From Bifidobacterium asteroides (GTDB taxonomy: Bacteria > Actinomycetota > Actinomycetes > Actinomycetales > Bifidobacteriaceae): DNA of 64,000 nt. The notes below the pieces were generated by a model. It did not search any database. It was not told where the DNA came from and worked only from the letters and a program-made list of their open reading frames with translations. The stretch spans positions 310,001 to 374,000 of the forward strand of contig NZ_QGLK01000005.1 in assembly GCF_003202755.1 (NCBI RefSeq), in the 5' to 3' direction. Below are positions 17,238 through 26,313 of this stretch, piece by piece (within the stretch, counting starts at the first letter, position 1; each line of letters starts with the position of its first letter). The position numbers and the translations under genes are program-made.

Positions 17238-19520
17238 ATGAAATACTGTACCCAATGCGGGGCGGTCAACGAGGACGACGATCAGTTCTGTAGCCAATGC
17301 GGACAGCCGCTTGACGCGGTTATAAAAACAGATAATCAATCCCCCAACCCGATCAAGGACGCTGAACAGAACGATAGACGCCAACCCAGCCAAGATGAAT
17401 CAGATCAATCGGCGAGCGTCACTGGTGCCTCCGACACAGCCGAAACCTCTGCCGTTAATACCGAGTCTAGAGACTCAAACCATGTGACCGATGCAATTGA
17501 TGTCGATAAAACCAGCGCAAAAACGGGCAATACGGAAGCCGCCCCTCTGTCCGTGCTCCCTGGACAGGGCCCAACATCGAGCTCAGCCCCTGCCAGCGTG
17601 GTTGCCTCCCGTAAGCGGCTTTACATCCTGATAGCAGCCTTTGTGGCGCTGGTCTTAGTAATTACGTGCGGTTTTGTCGCTTACCGGCAACTGTCGCCCA
17701 AAGCCATGCCTCATGTGCAAGCCAAGACAGCTGCGGAAGCCGTCGAACAGCTCAAGAAGGCTGGCATTCCCGCCAAGACCCAACTCCAGTTCAGCCCCAA
17801 ACGCAAGGGCTCCTTCATCCGCCTGTCCGGAGCTGATAAGTCCGGCCACCTACCCAAAAACGCTCACGTCACCGTCACCGAGTCAGCTGGTCCTGGCGTT
17901 CCCAAAGGCACCATCGGTCAAAGTAAAGCCAAGGCTGTACAAACGCTCAAAGCCATGGAAGTGCCTCTCACAGTGGCTGACGTCGTCTCATCCAAGACTG
18001 GCGTCGGCCAGGTCGCAGCCTCCTCCCCGTCCGACGGACAGCCCGTACTCGACACCAAAGACGGCATCCATGTGGGCATTGCCACTGACAAGGCAGGCAT
18101 TCCCATCGAGGTGGCCGGCATGGACAAGGACCAGGCTCAAAGCCAGCTGGAGGCCAAAGGCTACAGCATCACTATGCAGCCCCGCTTCTCCAGCCGCAAG
18201 AACCTCGGCAAGATCGTCGGCGCCAACCCATCCATCGGCCAACCCGCCAACACCAAAACCGCCACGCTCTACTACGGCGTAGATGCCAGCAAAAAACTCG
18301 ATGTGCTCGCCAGCAAAGATGACAGTTTCCCGCAATCCGTCTATATTCTTAACAAAGAGGCAAACTTGGCCGGACAATACTGCACCGAAGACGGCGACTG
18401 TCTGAACTTGGACACAATCAGTAAGGATGAGGCCGGTAGCCAACTCGGCGCTTCATCGCAGTATTTGAAAGTACGCGGCGAAACAACCCCAGGCGGAGAT
18501 CCACGAGATTACTTGAGCCTGTGCACCTTCTCCCAAGACCTATCCGGCTGCATCCCCTCCAATACGGGACTGGACGAAGGAGCTGGGTACATGAAGAACC
18601 ACCTGATCTCCGGCCCCAGCGGAGCCTTCGAACTCTACGCAGGTATAGGCCTGCCCAACTGCGGGACCGTGCCTGTTGACGCTGCCTTCTGCGATAACGG
18701 CACGCCCAAGTTTGTGCCCTTGGGCGAAGACCCCGGCTTCCAAAACTCCGGTTTGAAGTGGAAGGCCAAGGACTTCTTCGTCTACATGCCGGTAGGCGCC
18801 AAGCTTGGCCAACTGGAATCGGACGAATACTTCGCAGGCAGGCCCGACTTCAAGCCGGATGCCGACCGCCCCTACCTGATCAAACGCAACAACAGCAAGT
18901 ATCCAGACCGCTCAGCTGATGACAACAGGAACAAAAACCCCTATGCGCCCACTCAGTACGGCAAAGCCGAACCATTTCAGGAAGCACCTAACAAGAAGAA
19001 CGTCTACTACCTGGTGGAAAATCCAATCGATTGGAAAACCATAGGTGGCAACACCGTAACCCAAAGCGAGAAATCGAATTCCGACAACAAGGTCAGCCAA
19101 GACTTTCATGCCTTGGCAGGCAAGTGGCTTTGGGCTGAATCCGGCGATGGTTCCCTGATCAGTAGAATGACCATCCAGTCAGATGGCAGTTTTACTGGCA
19201 CGACTTTTGAGCGTACCGACCGGCCCAAATTTATGGATGGCAACACCGATAACTACAGCGGCCATTTTTCCAAAATTACCAATAATTCGGATGGCACCAA
19301 GACTTTGACTCTAGACCCTAAGTCGATCAAGGGTGTTTCGGATTCCTTGCGTGAATGGTCAGGCCTGACGAAGACAACATACACTTTCGTGCCCGCTGGT
19401 CAAGCCATACCGAACATGGATGAAAAAATGCAGGCTGCTGTAGCGAATTGCTGCGGGGCCCAACCCCTTGATGACGCAATCACAGCAGAGGGCATCATCT
19501 TCGTGAAAGATAACAACTGA
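17238..19520 (+). CDS. Zinc-ribbon, single-pass membrane protein with PASTA-like extracellular repeats
   Basis: 760 residues. It starts with a zinc ribbon of two CxxC knuckles (C4-C7 and C18-C21, 'MKYCTQCGA' and 'FCSQCGQPL'), then an acidic Ser/Thr-rich cytoplasmic linker and one helix (about 128-148). The external part begins with three PASTA-like units (about 155-355; 'AAEAVEQLKKAGIP', 'AVQTLKAMEVP', 'AQSQLEAKGYSI'). PASTA domains often bind peptidoglycan or beta-lactams. The remaining 400 residues, with paired cysteines ('YCTEDGDC', 'NCGTVPVDAAFC'), have no family I recognise. AGAAGGG precedes the ATG. It converges with the next gene and shares the zinc-ribbon plan with both following genes. 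A sensor or cell-wall role is inference. Confidence 0.75.
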   Translation: MKYCTQCGAVNEDDDQFCSQCGQPLDAVIKTDNQSPNPIKDAEQNDRRQPSQDESDQSASVTGASDTAETSAVNTESRDSNHVTDAIDVDKTSAKTGNTEAAPLSVLPGQGPTSSSAPASVVASRKRLYILIAAFVALVLVITCGFVAYRQLSPKAMPHVQAKTAAEAVEQLKKAGIPAKTQLQFSPKRKGSFIRLSGADKSGHLPKNAHVTVTESAGPGVPKGTIGQSKAKAVQTLKAMEVPLTVADVVSSKTGVGQVAASSPSDGQPVLDTKDGIHVGIATDKAGIPIEVAGMDKDQAQSQLEAKGYSITMQPRFSSRKNLGKIVGANPSIGQPANTKTATLYYGVDASKKLDVLASKDDSFPQSVYILNKEANLAGQYCTEDGDCLNLDTISKDEAGSQLGASSQYLKVRGETTPGGDPRDYLSLCTFSQDLSGCIPSNTGLDEGAGYMKNHLISGPSGAFELYAGIGLPNCGTVPVDAAFCDNGTPKFVPLGEDPGFQNSGLKWKAKDFFVYMPVGAKLGQLESDEYFAGRPDFKPDADRPYLIKRNNSKYPDRSADDNRNKNPYAPTQYGKAEPFQEAPNKKNVYYLVENPIDWKTIGGNTVTQSEKSNSDNKVSQDFHALAGKWLWAESGDGSLISRMTIQSDGSFTGTTFERTDRPKFMDGNTDNYSGHFSKITNNSDGTKTLTLDPKSIKGVSDSLREWSGLTKTTYTFVPAGQAIPNMDEKMQAAVANCCGAQPLDDAITAEGIIFVKDNN

Positions 19521-19554
19521 GTCCTTGGCTGACAGGCCATAGAAAATAACAAAA

Positions 19555-19603
19555 GCAAGGAGTTCCCATCTTCGCCAATACAGCGATGACGGGAACTCCT
19601 TGC
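19555..19603. terminator. Bidirectional hairpin between convergent zinc-ribbon genes
   Basis: A perfect 13-bp stem (GCAAGGAGTTCCC) with a 23-nt loop lies between the convergent stop codons at 19520 and 19618. An A-rich run precedes it on the plus strand, so a U-run would follow only minus-strand transcripts. Confidence 0.6.
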
Positions 19604-19617
19604 AGCTTATCGGCTAA

Positions 19618-21168
19618 TCAGTAGTAGTTCTTACCAGAATCGTCGATCTTAACAGCCAGTTCACCATCTTTGATCACGAACGTGCCAGTCAGACAGTCAG
19701 ATGCCGAAGATCTGCCATCCTCCCAGTCGGATTCTGAATCAAAACGATATTGGTAAGTGATATTGGTCTGAATCAAGCTGGTTTTGAACTCGCCGTTACT
19801 CAAATCCAACTCACTCAATGATGGCTGGCTACTGACAGTCCGTTTGATGTTGGTATAGCTTGGACCGCCATAATCCTCGAAAGTGCCGTTGGAGAAGGAG
19901 CAACCAGTTTTATTCGTTTCGGTAGAGGCCGTGCACTCATTGATGCGCTGCTGGACCTGGTCCAGGATTCCCTTTTCCAATGCGTCAGTGGCCTGGGGAG
20001 CGATGTAAGCGACCTTACTGGAACCATCGAGCTTGACCTGCTGGGCTTGGATGTACTTGGAATTAGGCAACTCCACCTTGGCCACACCTGGATAGACCGG
20101 CAAGGTGTATTGATCCATCGAACTGTAATGCATCTCATCGCTGCTGTCGGATGAGGACGAGTCAGAAGGAGGAGTAACAACCTCTTTGTTCATGCCAGCT
20201 TCTGCCAGCTTGACATTGATGCCGTTAACCACGAGGCTGTCCACAGTCTTTGGGGCAGCTACCTTGATGGTGGTAGTCAGGGGTGTGGCAATCCTCCAGG
20301 AGTCGAAGATCAAAAATTGCTTGCCAGCGGCTTGTATATCCAGCGGCTTGGACTGCTTGACACCGTTGACCGTATAGGAAATTCGCACCTGATAGCCTGA
20401 GCCTCGCGGGTTTCGGACCAGAGGGCCAATCTCGACGTTCTTGATGCGCGAATCCGCATTCTTAGCGTAGTCGTTTGTCAGCAGGATGCGCGAGTCGTTG
20501 GCCACGCCAGGATCGACCAATTGATTGGCACGCTTGTAATTGCCGCTTGACACGGCGGATACGTACGTTTTGATCTGCTCTGAAGGTGTGAAGACCATAT
20601 TCTTGAGTATGAAATATCCGCCGATCAATATGACCGCCACACCAATGAGGATCCCCCAGATAATGACAGTCTTTCGCTGCACTTTACGTGTGACCGGGAC
20701 AGCGACAGGTTGCTCTACTGATGCCGTAACATTTGGTAGGGCCTGCGTTTGAAACTGGGAATCAGCCGCAGTCGAGGGCTCCGACTCGACGCCCATATAC
20801 TGCTCGTTCTGCGACAAGGTCGCAGTAGGCTGCTCCGCGTCCGCCATATCATCAGTATCTTCCTTGCTTGAGGAGACGGGCCGAGACTGATTACCATTTT
20901 CATCGGAAGAATTCGAACCCTCGGAAGCAGGATCCGCCTCCATGAAGGAATCGTCTGCATTAGTGCCAACATCTGCCTCAGGAGCCTCTTCACTAGCGAG
21001 CACGGGAGTAGTAGGCGTTGGGATGCTTTCCTTGACCTCGTTCTCCCCTTTTTCACCATCGAACCCCAGAGTCATGCTTTGATCGTCTGCCGACGTCATC
21101 AGGTGTCCGCACGACGTACAGAACTGGGCGTCAGGCTCATTCTTAGCCCCGCAATTTGTGCAAAACAT
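19618..21168 (-). CDS. Zinc-ribbon membrane protein, TcaA/YvbJ-like
   Basis: 516 residues from the ATG at 21168 (AAGGTGAGG before it; a GTG 12 nt further up is too close to its own site). The zinc ribbon is 'MFCTNCGAKNE...FCTSCGHL'. About 140 acidic, low-complexity residues follow, then one helix (about 167-189) and an external domain beginning 'FTPSEQIKTYVSAVSSGNYKRANQLV', the layout of staphylococcal TcaA and Bacillus YvbJ. TcaA affects glycopeptide susceptibility in Staphylococcus; the biochemical role is open. Two Ser-rich and Tyr-rich linkers lie in the C-terminal half, and the protein ends 'DDSGKNYY'. It probably shares a transcript with the neighbour at 21217-22335, 49 bp upstream. Confidence 0.7.
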   Translation of the reverse strand: MFCTNCGAKNEPDAQFCTSCGHLMTSADDQSMTLGFDGEKGENEVKESIPTPTTPVLASEEAPEADVGTNADDSFMEADPASEGSNSSDENGNQSRPVSSSKEDTDDMADAEQPTATLSQNEQYMGVESEPSTAADSQFQTQALPNVTASVEQPVAVPVTRKVQRKTVIIWGILIGVAVILIGGYFILKNMVFTPSEQIKTYVSAVSSGNYKRANQLVDPGVANDSRILLTNDYAKNADSRIKNVEIGPLVRNPRGSGYQVRISYTVNGVKQSKPLDIQAAGKQFLIFDSWRIATPLTTTIKVAAPKTVDSLVVNGINVKLAEAGMNKEVVTPPSDSSSSDSSDEMHYSSMDQYTLPVYPGVAKVELPNSKYIQAQQVKLDGSSKVAYIAPQATDALEKGILDQVQQRINECTASTETNKTGCSFSNGTFEDYGGPSYTNIKRTVSSQPSLSELDLSNGEFKTSLIQTNITYQYRFDSESDWEDGRSSASDCLTGTFVIKDGELAVKIDDSGKNYY

Positions 21169-21216
21169 AATCGTCCTCACCTTTCTGCGTTTTTCTTCTG
21201 CCTGTCACGACCACTG

Positions 21217-22335
21217 TCAGACCAAGGAGAAGATCGCACTTATGAACGCGGCGCCGGCAATGCTAATGAAGATGATCATCACCAGCAAGAAAATGAGGAA
21301 GGCCGCAACCAAGAAAATAAGCCAAAGCCAGAAGGAATCCAATTTGCGAGTGTTCCTGGATGTAGCAATCAAATAGGAGGGAACCGCTGACATGATGCTG
21401 ACACTTATTAGGAAAATGACAGCTGCCATAACCGAGCCACCAATCAGAGAAAGCAGAACCAAGACCAGGTGGAGGATCGCGAAAGGAAGAATAATCTGTG
21501 CGAATGCGTCATGTACCTGCCGAAAACCGTCGGGGTCACCATAAATTTTCTTGCCTATGAATATAGACAAGGTCATGACGTAGAGCACAAAAGCCACAGC
21601 GATGAAGCCTCGGAAGAAGAACCCAAAATTACCCGAAGAGCCGGTTGAAGCCGACGAGGACGAATAGCCTAGCATCGATGTTACAGGGCTAAGTGCGTTC
21701 GATACAGCGGAGACAGTCCGCGATTCCCAAATCGTGACCAACAAAGAAATGATCATAGCTTCCACAAATATGGGCACGCATGCATACCAGGCTGGCTTGA
21801 TCATACGTAGGCTGGGCTTCTTCAAGGCAGCAAGCATCCAGTTGAAGAAAAGTCTGGACTGAGTAGGTACAGACTGCTGAATTGGCACCATGCCAGGTCC
21901 TGCACCGGACATAGGCTGCTGGAAAGGCGGCTGGTTAGGCTGGGTTGGCTGAGCCTGCGGGAATGACTGGGTCGGCTGCCCAGTAGAATTGCGGGTATCT
22001 GGAGAAGGTTGTCCTAGTGGCGATTGCGAATCGATATTTTGTGGCAGCTGGGCGCCCGGGACTGGCATCGGATAGGCACCAGAAATGAGGTCAGGCTGGC
22101 CCGACTGCTCAACCGGATTAGATACCGGCTGAGGAAGACTAGGAGAAGGATTATTTGGAACGCCAGCATTAGCAGTCAGTCCAGCCTCTGGCTGAGTCTC
22201 GGACTGCTCATTTGAATCAGGAGTAAAGCCCGGAGCAGATGCATCCTGCTCCTGCTTTGCAAAGGGCATACCGCACTTTCTGCAGAATTTTGCACTATCC
22301 GGATTTTCGGCCTGACATGAAGTACATTTCTTCAT
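21217..22335 (-). CDS. Zinc-ribbon, proline-rich polytopic membrane protein
   Basis: 372 residues. The N-terminal zinc ribbon ('MKKCTSCQAENPDSAKFCRKCGMPF') is followed by about 130 Pro/Gln/Ser-rich residues, then five or six hydrophobic segments from about residue 180 to the end. A Ser/Gly-rich loop ('YSSSSASTGSSGNFG') separates the first two. I do not recognise the membrane domain with certainty; it resembles the Yip1/DUF-type membrane regions often fused to zinc ribbons in Firmicutes and Actinobacteria. AGAGGAGAG lies about 10 nt before the ATG. It is the upstream partner of the TcaA-like gene, and the intact SRP RNA gene lies behind it. Confidence 0.7.
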   Translation of the reverse strand: MKKCTSCQAENPDSAKFCRKCGMPFAKQEQDASAPGFTPDSNEQSETQPEAGLTANAGVPNNPSPSLPQPVSNPVEQSGQPDLISGAYPMPVPGAQLPQNIDSQSPLGQPSPDTRNSTGQPTQSFPQAQPTQPNQPPFQQPMSGAGPGMVPIQQSVPTQSRLFFNWMLAALKKPSLRMIKPAWYACVPIFVEAMIISLLVTIWESRTVSAVSNALSPVTSMLGYSSSSASTGSSGNFGFFFRGFIAVAFVLYVMTLSIFIGKKIYGDPDGFRQVHDAFAQIILPFAILHLVLVLLSLIGGSVMAAVIFLISVSIMSAVPSYLIATSRNTRKLDSFWLWLIFLVAAFLIFLLVMIIFISIAGAAFISAIFSLV

Positions 22336-22620
22336 GATTTGTCACTCTCCTCTGATTTCCCCTCCCCAGGCCGCTAATCAGCCTAGAGCAAACTCTTCAT
22401 AATTCAATCACAAGACGTAAACATCAAACAAGAGAAGATCAACTGCCGATTGACACTAAAATAGCAGCGGCGTCCGTGCACACACATGCATGAATCAACA
22501 GAGCTATACTTGAATAATTACCTATGTCTGTAGAGTTAGACCCAAATACCTGCTGTCAGAACACAATTCAGTCATCAATCCAACGAGGCAGTCCACCTCT
22601 TGATCTGGCAAACATCTATG

Positions 22621-22711
22621 AAAAACTCCCACGCACCCGCCAGAGGCCACTTACCCTTGCTGCATTCCTGCCCTGGGGGGATTGGGTGACATAACGCCAC
22701 GTGAGAGCAAG
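22621..22711 (-). ncRNA. ffs: Signal recognition particle 4.5S-type RNA
   Basis: The minus strand forms the small bacterial SRP hairpin. The basal stem CTCTCACG pairs completely with CGTGGGAG, and CACCC pairs with GGGTG after an internal bulge. The apical domain IV reads CCCAGGGCAGGAATGCAGC, with the GGAA-type loop and the CAGG/AGCA symmetric loop that Ffh recognises. A TTTTT run ends it. The RNA is the core of the particle that targets membrane and secreted proteins. A truncated copy in the same orientation lies about 5.7 kb to the left. Confidence 0.9.
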
Positions 22712-22716
22712 TCACC

Positions 22717-22744
22717 ATGATAGCAGACAGGCTCCACTTGTCCA
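22717..22744 (-). promoter_or_regulatory. Promoter of the SRP RNA gene
   Basis: On the minus strand TGGACA (22739-22744), 16 bp and TATCAT (22717-22722, preceded by TGC as an extended -10) place the transcription start near 22711, in line with the predicted RNA 5' end. Confidence 0.65.
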
Positions 22745-22933
22745 CTGGCAGGCGCCGACTCATCCAGCCAGGTGTGCATTCAGTCGATATCGCCACCAGT
22801 CGCTTCCCTGAGTAGACCCGTCCGCTAGCATGTAAACAACAGGATCGCCGTACTCCGAGCGGCTGATCACGGATCATGTCGGACCCTGGACAGCCCGGCA
22901 TCACAGCGACAAGGGATGGATGGCTGAAGACGA

Positions 22934-24112
22934 ATGGCTGACATGGATGCTGATTTGGTGATTGTGGGCGCTGGCCTGTTCGGTCTGACCGTGGCTCAGC
23001 AGGCGGTCGAGCACAGCGGGGCCCGGGTGCAGATCATCGACGTACGCGACCACATCGGCGGCAATGCATACTCCTACATGGACGAGGAGACCGGGGCCGA
23101 AATCCACAAGTATGGGGCCCACCTCTTCCACACCTCCAACCGCAAGGTCTGGGAGTACGTCAATCGCTTCACCGAATTCACCGACTACACCCACCGGGTT
23201 TATACCACCCACAAGGGCGAGGTCTACCCCCTGCCCATCAACCTGGGCACCATCAACCAGTTCTTCCACGCCCACTACACCCCCCAGCAGGCCCGTGAAC
23301 TGATCCGGGAACAGGCCGGCGAGCTGGCCGGGACCGACCCAGGCAACCTGAATGACCAAGGCATCTCCCTGATTGGCCGGCCCCTGTACGAGGCCTTCAT
23401 CAAGAACTACACGGCCAAGCAGTGGCAAACCGATCCCTCCCAGCTGCCGGCTTCGATCATCAAACGGCTCCCGGTGCGATTCAATTACGACAACCACTAC
23501 TTCAAGGACACCTGGGAGGGCCTGCCCAAGGACGGCTACACGGCCTGGTTCGAAAGGATGATCGATGACCCACGCATCCAGGTGAGCCTGAAAACCGACT
23601 TCTTCGACAACTCCCAGCCCTGGAACCGGGATGCTCTGGTGGGGCAGGTCCCCGTGGTCTACACCGGCCCGGTTGACCGCTACTTCGACTATCGTCTGGG
23701 CGAGCTCAAGTGGCGAACCGTGGACTTCAAGGAGCGCCGCTACGACGAAGACGACCACTTCGGCTGCCCGGTCATGAACTTCTCCGATCCTGACGTGCCC
23801 TACACCCGTGCCATCGAGTTCAAGAACTTCAACCCTGAACGCTACGATCGGCAGAACCATGAGCGCACCGTGGTCTGGGAGGAATACAGCCGCTTCGCCG
23901 GCAAGGGCGACGAACCCTACTACCCTATCAATACAAGCGACGACCGGGCCCTCTATACCCAGTACAAGCAACTGGCAGCCCAACAGCCGAAGGTCGTCTT
24001 CGGCGGTCGCCTGGGCACCTATGCCTACTACGACATGCACCAGGTAATCAATTCAGCCTTGGATGCCTGGGACAAGCGGATCGCCCCCCTAGTAGGCCAC
24101 AACCAGGACTGA
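22934..24112 (+). CDS. glf: UDP-galactopyranose mutase
   Basis: 392 residues. This FAD enzyme interconverts UDP-galactopyranose and UDP-galactofuranose for surface polysaccharide. The dinucleotide fold is 'LVIVGAGLFGLTVA' (about residues 7-20). 'DHIGGNAYSY', 'YGAHLFHT' and 'NLGTINQFF' are hallmark Glf motifs, as are 'KNYTAKQWQTDPSQLP' and 'YYDMHQVI' at the end. No good ribosome site stands before the first ATG (GAAGACGA); a second in-frame ATG 9 nt later is possible. No other polysaccharide gene is adjacent, so it appears to be a lone gene. Confidence 0.95.
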   Translation: MADMDADLVIVGAGLFGLTVAQQAVEHSGARVQIIDVRDHIGGNAYSYMDEETGAEIHKYGAHLFHTSNRKVWEYVNRFTEFTDYTHRVYTTHKGEVYPLPINLGTINQFFHAHYTPQQARELIREQAGELAGTDPGNLNDQGISLIGRPLYEAFIKNYTAKQWQTDPSQLPASIIKRLPVRFNYDNHYFKDTWEGLPKDGYTAWFERMIDDPRIQVSLKTDFFDNSQPWNRDALVGQVPVVYTGPVDRYFDYRLGELKWRTVDFKERRYDEDDHFGCPVMNFSDPDVPYTRAIEFKNFNPERYDRQNHERTVVWEEYSRFAGKGDEPYYPINTSDDRALYTQYKQLAAQQPKVVFGGRLGTYAYYDMHQVINSALDAWDKRIAPLVGHNQD

Positions 24113-24140
24113 AACCCTGGGTTGAACTCCTGCCGACCTT

Positions 24141-24854
24141 CTAGCGGTAATCATCCCACTGGGGTGACGGGAAGAGGATGGGGTCAGCCTTTGCCCACAG
24201 GGCGATCATGTCGTCGTCGGGATTGGTCAGCGCCTGAATCTGCACACCGTCCATGGTGCAATAGACGGTTCTGATCAGCCGATGGAAAGACGACCGATCC
24301 CGATAGGGCTCAGGCAGCTTCCAATGGATCCCGTCCATGAAGTCGATCATCCGAGCATGGCGATCGCGGTAGTATTCGTGCGCTGGATGGGACGGATCGT
24401 GAGCCTCCACAGCCAAATGCATAAAGAGCATGACCAGGACCATGCGCTCGGCATTCTCCTCGACCAGACGACGCAGATAACCCGGCAGCGAATAGAGAGA
24501 ATGCCCCTCCTGGTCTCGACCTATGGCCAGCTCATCACGCTCGCCGGGCTTGGACCCAAAAGTGAAGGAACCCTGGTCGTAGTAGACCTGGATGACCAAG
24601 GAGAGGAGCTCCTCGCGCGTGCGGGCATAATGACGTAACCCAGGCAGGGTCAGGCCAACGGCATCCGCGATGGCCTGCATGGAGACGCCGTAGGTACCGT
24701 AATAGGCGATCATCTGGGCGGCGACCTGGGCTATCTGCTTGCGACGCTCGTCGGGGGTCATCCGCCGTCGTGCACCGATTGGCCGCCGTGAAAAGCGTCC
24801 AATAATCTGCTCTCTGCCAGCCTTGTTCCTGGTTTTCCTGTTCGCATCGCTCAT
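24141..24854 (-). CDS. TetR-family transcriptional regulator
   Basis: About 237 residues from the ATG at 24854. The frame opens further up, and ATGs at 24863 and 24866 are equally possible because none has a strong ribosome site. A basic N-terminal extension precedes the TetR DNA-binding domain: 'RRKQIAQVAAQMIAYYGTYG', then the helix-turn-helix 'SMQAIADAVGLTLPGLRHYA'. The C-terminal ligand domain is not diagnostic. It is divergent from the MFS-GH51 pair, with a palindrome at 24964-24986 between them, so it is the likely local repressor (inference). Confidence 0.85.
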   Translation of the reverse strand: MSDANRKTRNKAGREQIIGRFSRRPIGARRRMTPDERRKQIAQVAAQMIAYYGTYGVSMQAIADAVGLTLPGLRHYARTREELLSLVIQVYYDQGSFTFGSKPGERDELAIGRDQEGHSLYSLPGYLRRLVEENAERMVLVMLFMHLAVEAHDPSHPAHEYYRDRHARMIDFMDGIHWKLPEPYRDRSSFHRLIRTVYCTMDGVQIQALTNPDDDMIALWAKADPILFPSPQWDDYR

Positions 24855-24963
24855 CAGGATCATCATACCGTTGGCCGTCAGACTGCCAACGGCTCTATAT
24901 TGCCCCTCTCTACAGCCCGTTACCAAGATTGGAACCGCCAGAAAGGACTTGCCTGCTTGCTTA

Positions 24964-24986
24964 TTTTATATTTTTAAGATATAAAA
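24964..24986. promoter_or_regulatory. Candidate TetR operator
   Basis: Perfect 8-bp inverted arms TTTTATAT/ATATAAAA are separated by 7 bp, in the 196-bp gap between the divergent TetR and MFS genes. The AT-rich sequence could also be a promoter -10 region, so operator function is only suggested. Confidence 0.4.
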
Positions 24987-25050
24987 CAATACGGGAAGCA
25001 TGGCGCTTCCCCACTGTGCACAGACGCACCGAAAGAGAGGGAGTCGGACA

Positions 25051-26301
25051 ATGACACAAGCCGATTCAGCAGGCGGGCAGGAGCTCGGCACCGCAGCTAA
25101 AAGCCGATACTGCATAGCCTTCTTCGTTTTCAATCTGTTCTGGATGATGGCTCTATCCATCGTCGCCTCGGTCCTGCTGCCCCAACGCCTGACCGACATC
25201 GCTCCGGGGTCCAAGGTGGCCATATCCGGGGTCTTCAACGCCACCACGGCCCTGACCTCACTGGTGTCCAACCTGATCGTGGGCAACCTGTCCGACAGGA
25301 CCCGATCCATCTTCGGCCGCAGAACGCCCTGGGTCGTTTCCGGCGGCGTTCTGGCCGGCATCTCGCTCTTCCTCATGGGAGTCATTGCCAACGTCTGGGG
25401 CATCGGTATCTTCTACTGCCTGGCCATGGTCGGCCTGAACATGATGATCTCGCCAGTGGTCGCATCCCTGTCTGACCGTGTTCCCGAATCACAGCGGGCC
25501 ACCATGTCAGCATTCATTTCGGCAGGCAATCTCGTGGGCAACTCTTTGGGCACGCTGGTCGGCGCCCGCTTCATCACCATGCAGATCCCAGGTTGGATCA
25601 TGTCCGGCATAGTCATGGGCGTGGCCGGACTGGTCACAGTGGTCATCTGGCCCAAGGAGCCCTCCTCAAAGGACATGCCCGCTTTGAGCAGCAGCCTGCG
25701 CTCCATCCTGGAATCCTTCCGCCCGCCCCGCCACGCGCCCGACTTCTGGATGGCCTTCGTAGGACGTTCACTGCTCCTGTTCAGTTACTACATGATCCTC
25801 AACTATCAGCTCTTCATTCTTCAGGACTACATGGGCCAGTCCGTCAAAGACTCGGCGGCCACCATGTCGACCATGTCCCTGGTGCTGATCGTGGTCTCCA
25901 TGGTCGCGGCCCTGGGAGCAGGCCCGATCTCCGACAGGATCGGTCGCAGGAAGATGCCCGTGGTCATCGCCAGCCTGCTTCTGGCCCTGGGCTATGCCAT
26001 GCCATGGATCATCCACAGCCCCCTGGGCATGATTCTGTTCACCGCCATCGGCGGCTTCGGCTACGGCATGTACGGGTCGGTCGACCAGGCGCTCAACGTT
26101 GACGTTCTGCCCAATGCCGAGGAGGCCGGCAAGGACCTGGGCATCCTCAACATCGCCACCACCCTGGGCCAGATGGTGGGTCCCATGGTGACCTCGCTGA
26201 TCGTCTCGGTAACCAAGTCCTACCAGCTGGTCTTCCCCACCGCCATCGTTCTGGTGTTGCTGGCCTGCATCTTCATCAGCCGCATCCGCACCATCAAGTA
26301 A
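25051..26301 (+). CDS. MFS transporter of the arabinoside module
   Basis: 416 residues and about 12 transmembrane segments. Motif A is 'GNLSDRTRSIFGRRTPWV', the form found in the sugar-porting GPH/SLC45-like MFS subgroup, and a second copy, 'GPISDRIGRRKMPVV', lies in the C-terminal half. The ATG at 25051 has GAGAGGGAG in front; the open frame to 25000 lacks a site. The gene stops 12 bp before the GH51 gene, so both are one transcript. It probably imports arabinose-containing oligosaccharides that GH51 then cleaves inside the cell (inference). Confidence 0.87.
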   Translation: MTQADSAGGQELGTAAKSRYCIAFFVFNLFWMMALSIVASVLLPQRLTDIAPGSKVAISGVFNATTALTSLVSNLIVGNLSDRTRSIFGRRTPWVVSGGVLAGISLFLMGVIANVWGIGIFYCLAMVGLNMMISPVVASLSDRVPESQRATMSAFISAGNLVGNSLGTLVGARFITMQIPGWIMSGIVMGVAGLVTVVIWPKEPSSKDMPALSSSLRSILESFRPPRHAPDFWMAFVGRSLLLFSYYMILNYQLFILQDYMGQSVKDSAATMSTMSLVLIVVSMVAALGAGPISDRIGRRKMPVVIASLLLALGYAMPWIIHSPLGMILFTAIGGFGYGMYGSVDQALNVDVLPNAEEAGKDLGILNIATTLGQMVGPMVTSLIVSVTKSYQLVFPTAIVLVLLACIFISRIRTIK

Positions 26302-26313
26302 GGAGTCCAAACA

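Noticed and set aside
22901-24040. 379-codon minus-strand open frame over glf
   Set aside because: Antisense shadow of a clear Glf; hydrophobic, low-complexity Val/Leu/Gly translation typical of antisense frames in high-GC genes.
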